In this document: positions 16,823 to 25,443 of the stretch, one piece after another
Position numbering within the stretch: position 1 is the first letter of the stretch
Layout: every line of letters starts with the position of its first letter
Assembly: GCA_964649745.1 (NCBI GenBank)
Contig: CAZYQI010000001.1
Span: 1 to 64,000, forward strand
Direction: 5' to 3'
Length of the DNA: 64,000 nt
Source of the DNA: CAZEHS01 sp964649745
GTDB lineage: Bacteria > Bacillota > Clostridia > Peptostreptococcales > Acidaminobacteraceae
Position numbers and translations under genes: made by a program
Notes under the pieces: generated by a model
The model's database searches: none
What the model was told of the DNA's origin: nothing
Seen by the model: the letters and a program-made list of their open reading frames with translations, nothing else

Positions 16823-17881
16823 TTAAACCAATTCAATAAGGTGCTTGGGTGACATGGACAACAGCTGATAGCCGGTTTCCGTCACTGCCACGATATCCTC
16901 GATCCGAACACCGCCGAAACCTGGAATGTAGATACCGGGCTCAATGGTGATGATCATCCCGGCCTTCAGTACCGTTTCTGAGGCGGCGGCAACCCGAGGC
17001 TGTTCATGAATCTCAAGGCCTACACCGTGTCCTGTCCCATGGCCGAACTGTGCGCCATATCCGGCGGCTTCGATGATGCTGCGCCCTGCCTGATCAACCT
17101 CTGAGCAGAGGGCTCCTGCCCTAACCCTTTCCAGGCTTGCCCCTTGGGCTCTGTATACAATGTCATAGATGCGCTTTTGCTCGTCCGAGGCTTCACCCAC
17201 TACCAGAGTCCGGGTCATATCCGAACAATAGCCGTCTACAACACATCCAAAGTCAAGGGTAAGCATATCTCCCGCAGCAATTACTTTGTTGCTGGCAACC
17301 CCGTGGGGCATGGAGGAGCGTTCCCCACTGGCGACAATGCTTTCAAAGGATAAACCGGAAGCGCCGTTCCTGCGCATAAAAAATTCCAGCTCCAGAGCCA
17401 CTTCATTCTCTGTAAGATTCGGACGTATGAAACCCAGCATGTGCTGATACGCTCTGTCTGCAATGGAAGCGGCCGTTTCAACCGCTGCAATCTCTCCAGA
17501 ATCCTTCACCACTCTGAAATTCATCAGTTCGTTCTGAACAGGAATCAGCTCCAGGCCCGGAATTGCCTTGTAAGGTTCGATGGCGTCCACAGTCCAAATA
17601 TCTGCTTCAAATCCAACCCGACCGTAGCCGAAAGCAGCGAGCCATCCATGCAGCTTTTCATCCGATTTCAGGGTAACAATTTCAAATCCTTCACACTGAG
17701 CCGTTGCCTGCTCCGTATACCTAAAATCTGTCACAAGCCAGGCCTTATCACGACTGATCACCACTGCCCCGGAGCTTCCGGTAAAACCGGATACATATCG
17801 CCTGTTAACGGCGCCGGACAGTAAGATGGCATCCAATGAACCCGATTCCAATAGCCCTCTAAGCTTTTCAACACGCAACAT
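16823..17881 (-). CDS. pepP: Xaa-Pro aminopeptidase (M24B)
   Basis: Cytoplasmic metallopeptidase that removes N-terminal residues preceding proline. N-terminal creatinase-like domain (1-125) and C-terminal pita-bread domain. Five metal ligands are visible: Asp in LTLDFGCVVDGY and YCSDMTRT, His in GHGTGHGVGLEIHE, Glu in TIEPGIYIPG and Glu in VRIEDI. Start at 17881 (352 aa) after AGGGGG; the longer frame to 17905 is unsupported. A promoter lies upstream. Confidence 0.93.
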   Translation of the reverse strand: MLRVEKLRGLLESGSLDAILLSGAVNRRYVSGFTGSSGAVVISRDKAWLVTDFRYTEQATAQCEGFEIVTLKSDEKLHGWLAAFGYGRVGFEADIWTVDAIEPYKAIPGLELIPVQNELMNFRVVKDSGEIAAVETAASIADRAYQHMLGFIRPNLTENEVALELEFFMRRNGASGLSFESIVASGERSSMPHGVASNKVIAAGDMLTLDFGCVVDGYCSDMTRTLVVGEASDEQKRIYDIVYRAQGASLERVRAGALCSEVDQAGRSIIEAAGYGAQFGHGTGHGVGLEIHEQPRVAAASETVLKAGMIITIEPGIYIPGFGGVRIEDIVAVTETGYQLLSMSPKHLIELV

Positions 17882-17910
17882 AATAAAGCCCCCTGTTTTT
17901 GACACATCTT

Positions 17911-17938
17911 ATCATATCACAAACAGGTTGCTTTGCAA
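17911..17938 (-). promoter_or_regulatory. Predicted sigma-A promoter of pepP-efp
   Basis: Minus strand TTGCAA (17933-17938), 16-bp spacer, TATGAT (17911-17916), ending about 30 bp before the pepP start. Confidence 0.5.
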
Positions 17939-17947
17939 ACACGAATG

Positions 17948-18232
17948 CTATTTCACATCATCGGATAACTCATGCTTGGGCTTGGCTCCGACAACCGCAA
18001 TGGCATCGATCAGGGCCTTCATGATATCGGCCTCGAACTGGATCCCCATCTCCTGAACCTTCGTATAAAGCTGACCCTTTTCCGAAACAATGTAATGGGG
18101 CTTCAAATTGTTCAGCGCCAATGCCTTGATATCCATCTGGCACTTCTCGCAAAAGCAGATGGTGGGAAACACCTTCATCAGATTCGGCAGCACATGCTCC
18201 ACCGCCACTTCCATATAATTGTGCAGGTACAT
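17948..18232 (-). CDS. comFB: ComFB-family late competence protein
   Basis: A 94-residue protein with the ComFB layout: N-terminal YMEVAVEHVLPNLMKVFP, the Cys pair CFCEKCQMDIKALALNNLKPHYIV and a variable tail. In Bacillus comFB lies in the comF operon. ComFB-like proteins of cyanobacteria have been described as cyclic-dinucleotide receptors that affect pili and competence; transfer of that role here is inference. Position next to the type IV pilus locus fits. It follows the nucleotidyltransferase gene by 17 bp. Confidence 0.85.
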   Translation of the reverse strand: MYLHNYMEVAVEHVLPNLMKVFPTICFCEKCQMDIKALALNNLKPHYIVSEKGQLYTKVQEMGIQFEADIMKALIDAIAVVGAKPKHELSDDVK

Positions 18233-18249
18233 TGGGGCCTCCTTAGAAT

Positions 18250-18570
18250 TTACATCAACCGAATGCCGGTATCCACAATTTCCTTCACATAGGGATTTGA
18301 CAAATCAAAATCTTTTACAGTGAAAGGATGTGGTTCGATGCGGCTGTCTATGTTTCTTCGTTTACGCATCAGCATTAACGTGTCTTCGTATGCATCACCT
18401 GAAAAGTTTTCCCCAACGACCGCTATATCAATATCGCTGTTATCAGAAAATCCACCCTGAACATAAGACCCGAAAAGGTATATTGCCGTCGCGCCGCATT
18501 CCGTCTTTACAGCCTCAATAAACTGAGCAATACGTTTTTCAATTATTGTTCTATCTGACGGAGCACCCAT
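18250..18570 (-). CDS. MNT-type minimal nucleotidyltransferase
   Basis: A 106-residue polymerase-beta-like nucleotidyltransferase with LFGSYVQGGFSDNSDIDIAV (GS and DxD catalytic signature). Such MNT proteins pair with HEPN proteins as antitoxins that add nucleotides to the toxin. The start at 18570 follows AGGAGG; the gene overlaps the end of the HEPN gene by 28 bp. The family pairing is established, but toxicity of this pair is untested. Confidence 0.85.
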   Translation of the reverse strand: MGAPSDRTIIEKRIAQFIEAVKTECGATAIYLFGSYVQGGFSDNSDIDIAVVGENFSGDAYEDTLMLMRKRRNIDSRIEPHPFTVKDFDLSNPYVKEIVDTGIRLM

Positions 18571-18935
18571 TCTCTCACCTCCTCGATAATGAATAGACTC
18601 TGTTTTGCAAAATCGTGCGTGCATTTTTTATAGAAATTGAGCTTATAATCTGGATATCGCACATTGAGATTGAATGCCGTGATTTGATCCAACTTATCCG
18701 CCATGTCATCATTAATCGGTATGCCTATACGTTCTGTAATACGAAGCAGGTCGTGTACCTTGGGTACATTTACATCTACTTTCGATACATAAAGTGCTTT
18801 TAAGCTCTTTTCTACAACCAAGTGGCCTAAGAAGAGGGACCACGCATAATCTCCGGATCGGTACAGATTATGCATTGTTTTATAATCACTCTCTGCCGTT
18901 TCAAGCCAGTAGCGTTTCAAATCGTCCCTATTCAT
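18543..18935 (-). CDS. HEPN-domain protein
   Basis: A 130-residue all-helical HEPN protein: WLETAESDYKTMHNLYRSGDYAWSLFLGHLVVEKSLKALY, KVHDLLRI and RYPDYKL. This is the architecture seen in HEPN/MNT toxin-antitoxin and nucleotidyltransferase-substrate pairs. The RNase-type R-x4-6-H motif is not evident, so it may be of the non-RNase class or inactive. Start chosen at ATG 18935 after GAGGTG. A possible promoter is within the end of pilD. Confidence 0.82.
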   Translation of the reverse strand: MNRDDLKRYWLETAESDYKTMHNLYRSGDYAWSLFLGHLVVEKSLKALYVSKVDVNVPKVHDLLRITERIGIPINDDMADKLDQITAFNLNVRYPDYKLNFYKKCTHDFAKQSLFIIEEVREWVLRQIEQ

Positions 18936-18971
18936 ATCCACACCTCAAAATCATCATCACTAACGATCAGT

Positions 18972-19742
18972 CTAATTATACAACCCAAACAGCAACTCTG
19001 TCATCTGTGACTGATACAGCATCACCAGCATGGCCGCAATGACTATGAAAGGGCCGAAGGGGATGAAGTCTTTACGGCCTTTGATCTTCAGCGCCATCAG
19101 CAGCAATGATATCACCGCCCCGATATTGGAGGACAACAGCACCACCCACAGAATGCCTCCGCTTCCCAGCCAAAGGCCCAGAATGGCCATCAGCTTGATA
19201 TCTCCCCCTCCCATGCCGCCCCGGGTGATCACGGCCAGCAACAGGTAGAGCCCCCCTCCGATCAGAAAGCCCAGCCCATGGTCCAATAGATTAAAGGCGT
19301 GGCCCCCGCTGTACCACACCCACCCCAGATAGGCGATGGTGTTAATAAGGCCGGCAATCTGAAGCTCGTCCGGAATAATGGAATGGTCCAGATCAATGAA
19401 GAAGATGGCGATGAAGATGGACGTAAACACCAGCATAAAGAACAGCTCCGGTGTAAGGCCGTAGTGCCAGCCGAGAAACGCGAAAAGCGTTCCGGCCAGC
19501 AGCTCCACCAGGGCATAACGGGGTGAGATCTTTGCGCTGCAGTAGCGGCACTTCCCTTTAAGAAAAAGCCAGCTCAATACCGGAACCAGATCAATCGGTC
19601 CCAAACGGTGACCGCAGCTGCCGCAGTGGGACGGGGGCGACACGACGGATTCCTCTTTAGGCATGCGGTAGATGCACACGTTGAGGAAGGAGCCGATGAG
19701 GAGGCCCATAATGAACAGGTATATCAAAACAAGAATCAGCAT
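18972..19742 (-). CDS. pilD: Prepilin leader peptidase/N-methyltransferase PilD
   Basis: A24-family membrane aspartic protease that cleaves prepilins after Gly and methylates the new N-terminus. The 256-residue protein keeps the N-terminal cytoplasmic zinc site (HCGSCGH and CRYCSAK) needed for methylation, and both catalytic Asp regions, FIDLDHSIIPDEL and GGGDIKLMA. About seven to eight membrane segments. It is the last gene of the pilus locus, 54 bp beyond a minor pilin. Confidence 0.96.
   Translation of the reverse strand: MLILVLIYLFIMGLLIGSFLNVCIYRMPKEESVVSPPSHCGSCGHRLGPIDLVPVLSWLFLKGKCRYCSAKISPRYALVELLAGTLFAFLGWHYGLTPELFFMLVFTSIFIAIFFIDLDHSIIPDELQIAGLINTIAYLGWVWYSGGHAFNLLDHGLGFLIGGGLYLLLAVITRGGMGGGDIKLMAILGLWLGSGGILWVVLLSSNIGAVISLLLMALKIKGRKDFIPFGPFIVIAAMLVMLYQSQMTELLFGLYN
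18975..19003 (-). promoter_or_regulatory. Possible promoter of the HEPN/MNT-comFB group
   Basis: Minus strand TATAAT at 18975-18980 with TGACAG at 18998-19003, spacer 17 bp, overlapping the 3' end of pilD. The -35 is only a partial match. Confidence 0.4.
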
Positions 19743-19796
19743 TCAACACCTCAAGAATGGATTTCAAATCCGCAACATAATCATAATATACCACAT

Positions 19797-20798
19797 TTAA
19801 GGGATCGGAACAGGGGCACTGTCACCGACACCGGCCATCTTCAATACCACCTGGGTACCGCTGGAACAGTTGCTGATATTCGTTTTGCCGCTGCCATCCA
19901 GTGTTCCGGTCTTAACCGTATTTCCACCGGCATCCAGCACATACGCCGTTGCACCCGGGGTTCCGTTGGCAATCTTAACGCCATTTCCCGAGCGCTGCAC
20001 CGTAAAGGTGTTGGGCAGCTGTGCCGCTGCGGTTTTTGTCACCGTCAGTGTCACTGTCAGGCTGCCGTCCCGTCCTGCAACTGCGCCTGTTATTGTTTCA
20101 ATTCCAGCAACATCAGGGTGTATGACACCGTTCCAGCTGACAGGAGCGTAATCATAGCTGCCGTCATCCAGAACCACCTCCACCGTTGCCGGTGAATGAT
20201 AGACGGAATACTGGGCAACCGTCTCGGTCAACAACGTGTAGCGCAGGCTGACCACAACCGGGGGCTGCTCCATATGAGCTCCCTGAGTGAACTGGATGGC
20301 AATGCCGCTGCCGCCTCCGGGAGCGGTTATGCCAGAGGAGCCGATATTCAGTACCTCCACCTGGGTTGTCACATCGTATTCACTGGTACCCGCCTTGCCC
20401 ACCTTTATCTCCAATATGTCCGCGGCTATCCGTCGCGCCGTGAAGGTGAAATCGTTCACATCAGAGGTCCCCTGAACCGGTGTTTCAAGGCCTGGTCTCC
20501 GGTGTATGATCTGACCTCCCTGAAGATAGAATTCATTGGTCCCATGGGTTGAAGGCACAGTGGCCAATATCGTAACCGAATCCGCGAACCGAAGCTCCTT
20601 GGATATGAGTTCGATGGGAATCCGCACGTCCGACTGGTTCTTTACCTGATCCTGGGAACGATTGAAGACCTTAACCCCGAAATCATTGAACTGGAACACC
20701 ATGGCGATGACAAGACTGATCAATGCCAGGGCGATGGTCACCTCAATCAGCGTCAACCCTCGGATCTTCAGATTGCTCCTGACTGTGTCTGTTTTCAT
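19797..20798 (-). CDS. Minor type IV pilin, PilW-like, with beta-rich C-terminal domain
   Basis: A 333-residue prepilin with a 14-residue basic leader ending in Gly and the class III signal RG/LTLIEVTIALALIS with Glu at +5. The N-terminal half resembles PilW/PulJ-type minor pilins (LISKELRFADSVTIL). The C-terminal 150 residues are Thr/Val/Gly-rich (LTVTLTVTKTAAAQLP), probably Ig-like beta domains. Likely part of the priming or tip complex. RBS GGAGG. It ends 54 bp before pilD. Confidence 0.82.
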   Translation of the reverse strand: MKTDTVRSNLKIRGLTLIEVTIALALISLVIAMVFQFNDFGVKVFNRSQDQVKNQSDVRIPIELISKELRFADSVTILATVPSTHGTNEFYLQGGQIIHRRPGLETPVQGTSDVNDFTFTARRIAADILEIKVGKAGTSEYDVTTQVEVLNIGSSGITAPGGGSGIAIQFTQGAHMEQPPVVVSLRYTLLTETVAQYSVYHSPATVEVVLDDGSYDYAPVSWNGVIHPDVAGIETITGAVAGRDGSLTVTLTVTKTAAAQLPNTFTVQRSGNGVKIANGTPGATAYVLDAGGNTVKTGTLDGSGKTNISNCSSGTQVVLKMAGVGDSAPVPIP

Positions 20799-20813
20799 AT
20801 GAGCATCCTCCGG

Positions 20814-21146
20814 TCAGTTCTTGGGTTGAAAGTAGTAGACATCCGCAGTCGCTGAAGGAACCTCCGGCACCGACTGAACGGAATGCAGTACCGCTCCCGG
20901 GGAAAATACGGGACTGCCGGTTTCAAAATCGATCCTGAATGTTGAAGCCGACGTATTTTTGTCATACAGATTCTGTTCCGCCTCCGTTTGGGAGTTGAAC
21001 GTCATCTTATTATGCCAGTTGGATATGGTAATCATCTTGAACCCGGATGTAAACATAGCCAAGGTCCCTAGGACGATGATTGCCAGAATCGCCACCGAAA
21101 CAATGATTTCAATCAGGGTCATCCCCATTTCATTCTTGTTCTTCAC
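20814..21146 (-). CDS. Minor type IV pilin, PilV/PulI-like
   Basis: A small prepilin with signal NEMG/MTLIEIIVSVAILAIIVLGTLAMF, Glu at +5 and a hydrophobic helix, then a short globular part. GTG at 21146 (110 aa) is taken as the start because GGGGGTGAGG lies just upstream and it gives an eight-residue basic leader; an in-frame ATG at 21179 would overlap the preceding gene. Between PilX-like and PilW-like genes, as minor pilins usually are. Confidence 0.8.
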   Translation of the reverse strand: MKNKNEMGMTLIEIIVSVAILAIIVLGTLAMFTSGFKMITISNWHNKMTFNSQTEAEQNLYDKNTSASTFRIDFETGSPVFSPGAVLHSVQSVPEVPSATADVYYFQPKN

Positions 21147-21168
21147 GGACCTCACCCCCAGTACCTGT

Positions 21169-22296
21169 CTATTTGACATAGACCCCCCGCATATAACCTA
21201 CAACGCCGTCAATCACCAGATGGTTCATATCCAACTCGGGATCATGAACCATATAGGCGTTTCCACTGTTGGGCCCCACAAATTCTTTGCAGATCACCGC
21301 ACCGGTCAACGTTCCGTTCCCCCCATTGATTTTCACCGTGGCATTGGGGGCATACAGACAAAAATCGTTGGTGTTCTGACCATTGATATTCACTACTGAA
21401 GTCCCTGAATAATAGATATACATCCGAACATCCCCCGAAGCCCTGGATATATAATCCTGGACACCGTTCAAATCGATGGTACCAGCCGCGTTCACCAGCA
21501 GATGGATCTCACCGTCGCCATAAAGCCGGTAGCTTCCCCCAACAAAATTGTCTGTCCTGTAGTATCCCATTCCGTTGCTGTCAATCCGCGTCTTGGTTTT
21601 CCCGTCTGTGTCCGTGAATTCAGGCCAGTCGGGCCAATCCCACACGAATTTTGAAGTATCCGGCTGCTGAAGAATGATTTCCTTGGTCAGCTTGTCCACT
21701 GTATGCGGGGCTGTCACATTGTCTTCCACACTGGTCATATAAGACTCGGTAGCTCCTGGTCCCAATGTGATATTCCCAACAATATCCTCGCTGCCGAAAT
21801 CAATGGTGCTGGCGTTGGTTCCAACATCTCCGGTGACAAGGTTGTTCTGTCCTATCTTCGGCATCAAATCGGAAAAAATCGCACCCAGTAACAGATTGGT
21901 TTCCAGAAGCTGCAGTTTTACCATGCCCACTTCATCCCCACCCCTGTATGCTCTGGATTCAATGATCGGCATCGTAATCTTACCGGTCAGTGCGGAGGGT
22001 TCGCCGGTAACCTTGACACGGAACTCCTGTCCGTTGATCTCTGCGGATGCATACTCCGTACTGCCGGCAGTTCGGTTGATGACATCCTCTACACCATCAG
22101 GATTCTCTATCAGATAGGAAGCCATAGCTTCTGCCCCGGACCGGGCAACGTAGTAATCCTGAACATTGCTCTCCTGATAAACGGCCTGTTTATTTTCGGA
22201 CAGGGATGCCTGCAGAATAGCAACCCCTAGAATGGTCAATACGACAAACACCACAAGAATGAATACGAGCACAGCCCCTCGCTGATCCAATTTCAT
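21169..22296 (-). CDS. PilX-like pilus assembly protein with beta-solenoid-like domain
   Basis: A 375-residue protein with an N-terminal PilX-type helix (DQRGAVLVFILVVFVVLTIL) lacking the classic G/FTLIE site, then YYVARSGAEAMASYLIEN, typical of PilX N-terminal domains. The rest is rich in short beta repeats (DFGSEDIVGNITLGPGA, VNINGQNTNDFCLYAPNATV), resembling polymer-forming or solenoid folds. Probably a minor pilus subunit. The start at 22296 is preceded by AGGAGG; an upstream frame to 22350 is rejected. Confidence 0.75.
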   Translation of the reverse strand: MKLDQRGAVLVFILVVFVVLTILGVAILQASLSENKQAVYQESNVQDYYVARSGAEAMASYLIENPDGVEDVINRTAGSTEYASAEINGQEFRVKVTGEPSALTGKITMPIIESRAYRGGDEVGMVKLQLLETNLLLGAIFSDLMPKIGQNNLVTGDVGTNASTIDFGSEDIVGNITLGPGATESYMTSVEDNVTAPHTVDKLTKEIILQQPDTSKFVWDWPDWPEFTDTDGKTKTRIDSNGMGYYRTDNFVGGSYRLYGDGEIHLLVNAAGTIDLNGVQDYISRASGDVRMYIYYSGTSVVNINGQNTNDFCLYAPNATVKINGGNGTLTGAVICKEFVGPNSGNAYMVHDPELDMNHLVIDGVVGYMRGVYVK

Positions 22297-22386
22297 ATGA
22301 GCCCTCCTATCCCTGACAGATTTATACATACTCATATATACCCAATCCATGGACTCCTACGCGCTTTGTTGCTTCTGTGCGCCCCC

Positions 22387-24204
22387 TCACGGCTCCGTGA
22401 TCCTATTGGAGGTATCCTTCCAATTCCCTATAAGGCTGATGGCAATGCCTGACAGAGTCCACTGATAAACCGCAATGAAAATCCTGGAATCATTAACCAT
22501 ACCCACAACAGAATACAGTACCAATCCCAGCAGAATAGGTTCGACATACGGATTGCCACGGTCAGTGTTCCTCAATCGGGCCATTCCGTAGATCATAACC
22601 CATTGAAGGGCTGTATAGACGGCCAGCCCCACTACACCGAGATTGACGGCATAATTGAGGTAGATGTTGTGGGCTTTTGTTGCCAGCGCATAAGGATTTC
22701 CAACATATCGGACCTTGCTGACCATGTCGTTCTGAGGAAACACCAGACCAAAGGTATCCGGCCCGGTTCCGAACAGCGGGTATTCTCCTATGACAGGCAA
22801 GGCGTGCTGCCAAAGGTACATCCTGCCGTTCCCCAAATCCCCGTAGCCCACCGGGCCCCAAAAAACCGGCTGGCTGATGGAATCGACTTTCCTCCCGCTG
22901 TTTAAAAAACGCAGTCGGTCATTTGCGGCATCAAACCGGATGCCAAAAGGCATCAGCGTATAAACGGCAGCTTCCGTCTCCGCCGGGGTCCTAACCATTG
23001 TAAAGGGCGCATTTTTTCCGACAGGAAGGCTCCTGTTCGTAATCTCAACGCCCTGTGTCTTCGCCGAAACCGCATAGTCCCTTCCGTCCACCGTCAGCTC
23101 CAGAGTGCCGTTCGTTTCCGCAATATAGGTCAACCCCTTCTCTGAAGATCGCGAGGGCAGCAATGTTAAGATTACAGCCGGAATCAGTAGCAACATCAGA
23201 AGCATTGCATAGCCCCTTCGGGCAGTGGATCTGATGCTGGGGATGAATCTTGCGGCCCCGGCAAGGAACACATATGCTGCCGCCGAAAAGCCTGCTTCCC
23301 GGGCAAAGCCGCTGTCCTGTCCCCAGCAGGCAAAAAACAGCACAGGTCCCAGCAGGCAAAGGTGCCAGAGAAGCTCTGTCGTCCTGGATATTCTGCCGCT
23401 TACCGCCCTGTAGGCGATTGTCGTTCCCATAACCACCACCATCAGGGCCGACAGGGTTCCCGATGTGAGGACACCGAAATTTACCGCAGCCACGCACAGT
23501 GCCATCAGGACGATGCCCGCCCCCCGGTTTTGACGCAGGAACAGAAAATAGACAAACGGTAAAAACAGGCTGAAATAGCTGCTGAGATAATTCGGATTTC
23601 CGAAAAAGCCATGACCCGCCAAGCCGTATCCGTTGTCTGGAGGATCTGAAGGCAAAAATGCGGAGGTGGCCCAAGTCTTTACAACCGGCCAACGCAGGGG
23701 GTCATTCCCAAAATACTGAAGGATTGAAATCACCGTCACAGTCCCCAGGCATCCCAGAAAAATAGCCGTGTAGTATCGTAAAATCTGTTTTGTCATCGGC
23801 ATGACCGATGTGGTCAGGGCCAATACGCCATAGGAAAGGAGTACGCTGACGCCCTCATAGGTTTCCATGAACCCTTCGTCGGCAGTAGCCTTATACGGCG
23901 AAAACAGATACGAGGTTCCGACAACCGCCATGAAGGCTGCCATCAGCACCTGCCCTCTGCCGTACCGGAGCGCAACCCTGTGGGACAATATCCCCACCAG
24001 CATATTCAACAGAAGGATCACGCAGGCAACGAAAAGAACCGTTCCCCTGAATTTCTGATAATAATCCAGTACGGACAGCCCGGCTACATAGCGCATTTCA
24101 GGCTCAGACAGCGCAATCAGCATGTATTTGACGCAAAAGGTGTTCACCACCAATAGGATTCCAACAGTAGCATGATGGATGGCCTCTGATACATTGTATT
24201 TCAT
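22387..24204 (-). CDS. O-antigen ligase/polymerase-like membrane protein (Wzy/PglL type)
   Basis: A 605-residue protein with about 11-12 membrane segments and two larger loops. The Wzy_C signature region is PLFGTGPDTFGLVFPQ followed by TKAHNIYLNYAVNLGVVGLA (near residues 490-525), with the conserved His in KAHN. Members of this family polymerise or ligate O-antigen, or transfer glycans to pilin (PglL/TfpO). Being inside the pilus operon, an O-oligosaccharyltransferase acting on pilin is plausible but is inference. RBS GGAGG. Confidence 0.75.
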   Translation of the reverse strand: MKYNVSEAIHHATVGILLVVNTFCVKYMLIALSEPEMRYVAGLSVLDYYQKFRGTVLFVACVILLLNMLVGILSHRVALRYGRGQVLMAAFMAVVGTSYLFSPYKATADEGFMETYEGVSVLLSYGVLALTTSVMPMTKQILRYYTAIFLGCLGTVTVISILQYFGNDPLRWPVVKTWATSAFLPSDPPDNGYGLAGHGFFGNPNYLSSYFSLFLPFVYFLFLRQNRGAGIVLMALCVAAVNFGVLTSGTLSALMVVVMGTTIAYRAVSGRISRTTELLWHLCLLGPVLFFACWGQDSGFAREAGFSAAAYVFLAGAARFIPSIRSTARRGYAMLLMLLLIPAVILTLLPSRSSEKGLTYIAETNGTLELTVDGRDYAVSAKTQGVEITNRSLPVGKNAPFTMVRTPAETEAAVYTLMPFGIRFDAANDRLRFLNSGRKVDSISQPVFWGPVGYGDLGNGRMYLWQHALPVIGEYPLFGTGPDTFGLVFPQNDMVSKVRYVGNPYALATKAHNIYLNYAVNLGVVGLAVYTALQWVMIYGMARLRNTDRGNPYVEPILLGLVLYSVVGMVNDSRIFIAVYQWTLSGIAISLIGNWKDTSNRITEP

Positions 24205-24258
24205 CCATTCCTCCGAGCAAAAGGGGTATAAGCTTCCGCACTTATACCCCCTGGTGTA

Positions 24259-25443
24259 TTATTTGATGATGTTCATCATGTAAACAGCTTCCGCCTTGCT
24301 CATTGCCGCCTTCTTATCCGCAACACCGGCAGAATCGATTGCCTTTTCCGCTTTAAGGCTTGTGGCAATCTGCTCCCATTTGAAATTGGGCTGTTCCTTC
24401 AGCTTTCTGACAATGAACTCCATTTCATCATAGGTCATCGGGTCTCTGGGGCGCAGGGTGTTATCCGTATACCCCACGACGAACCCGCCCATATAGCCCT
24501 TGAATACCGCTTTAGCGATGGAATTCTCATAGCTGCCCAGAGAAGCGTAATCCGTGAATTTTTTCAGATCCACCGTCTGCTCCGGCATGGGCCATTTGTA
24601 GATACGGTCCAGCATGATGACGAATTCGCCCCGTGTCATGGGTGTATCCGGACCAAAGGTCTTGGACTGGGTGGGTGGGAGATACCCCTGGTTCCCGAAA
24701 TCATTGATAATGGCTTCAGCCCAGTGCCCCTTGATATCATCGTATGGCACATACGCAACCTCACCGGGCTCCTTGCCCCCCATGAAGAGATAATTGATCC
24801 TGAAATCATTGGCTCCGGCTGATGGCGAGAAGGGATTTCCCTTGTAGAAGGATTCGTCCGGTATGATCTGGTACAGATTATCGATATAGCCGGTATCCTC
24901 ATGGCCGGTAAGGTAGTAGCACACAATGTCGAAGTTTCCGCTGACCATGCCGCTCTGATCCCTTGACATGGATATGTTGTCGATGACGAGCATTTTCTGG
25001 AATCCCCAGATTTTCTTCATCAGCTTTTCAAAATTCTCGTAGGTTGCCGAAAAATTGATTGTAATCGTCGCCGTCTTAAAGGTGGCATCGCCTAAAGCCG
25101 CTTCTCCGGGAGGGCCGAACACAAAACCATAGGCCGTAACGCCGGAATCCGTAAGCAGATCATTCATCAGCAGGATCAGCTCCTCCTGCTGTGTCGTTAC
25201 GAAATACTTGTCCATCACCGCATTTACAGCCACCATGCTCTGCTGGATCTTTCCATTCAGGTCGGTTTCTGTTTTAGGTGCATTGTTCAGCATGTCCAGA
25301 CGGATCTCCAAATTCTTCTTAACCTCCGAAGAGGCATTAATCCGTTCAAACTGGCCGCTTAATAGATAGGTGTATTCGATATAGAGGATGACCAGGGCCA
25401 GTAAAACCCCTAGAAGTGCTTTTTCACGGGAGGTCAGTTTCAT
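24259..25443 (-). CDS. pilO: PilO-like alignment protein fused to SLH repeats
   Basis: Residues 1-30 form a membrane anchor, 35-80 a coiled coil and 85-180 a ferredoxin-like PilO domain (ITINFSATYENFEKLMKKI). From about 234 the protein continues into S-layer-homology repeats: YDDIKGHWAEAIINDFGNQG with FGPDTPMTRGEFVIMLDR (234-281), a second repeat with GYTDNTLRPRDPMTYDEME (296-348) and a degenerate third. PilO normally ends after the second domain, at about 200 residues. The extra part could bind cell-wall polysaccharide. Its start overlaps the pilN stop. Confidence 0.85.
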   Translation of the reverse strand: MKLTSREKALLGVLLALVILYIEYTYLLSGQFERINASSEVKKNLEIRLDMLNNAPKTETDLNGKIQQSMVAVNAVMDKYFVTTQQEELILLMNDLLTDSGVTAYGFVFGPPGEAALGDATFKTATITINFSATYENFEKLMKKIWGFQKMLVIDNISMSRDQSGMVSGNFDIVCYYLTGHEDTGYIDNLYQIIPDESFYKGNPFSPSAGANDFRINYLFMGGKEPGEVAYVPYDDIKGHWAEAIINDFGNQGYLPPTQSKTFGPDTPMTRGEFVIMLDRIYKWPMPEQTVDLKKFTDYASLGSYENSIAKAVFKGYMGGFVVGYTDNTLRPRDPMTYDEMEFIVRKLKEQPNFKWEQIATSLKAEKAIDSAGVADKKAAMSKAEAVYMMNIIK

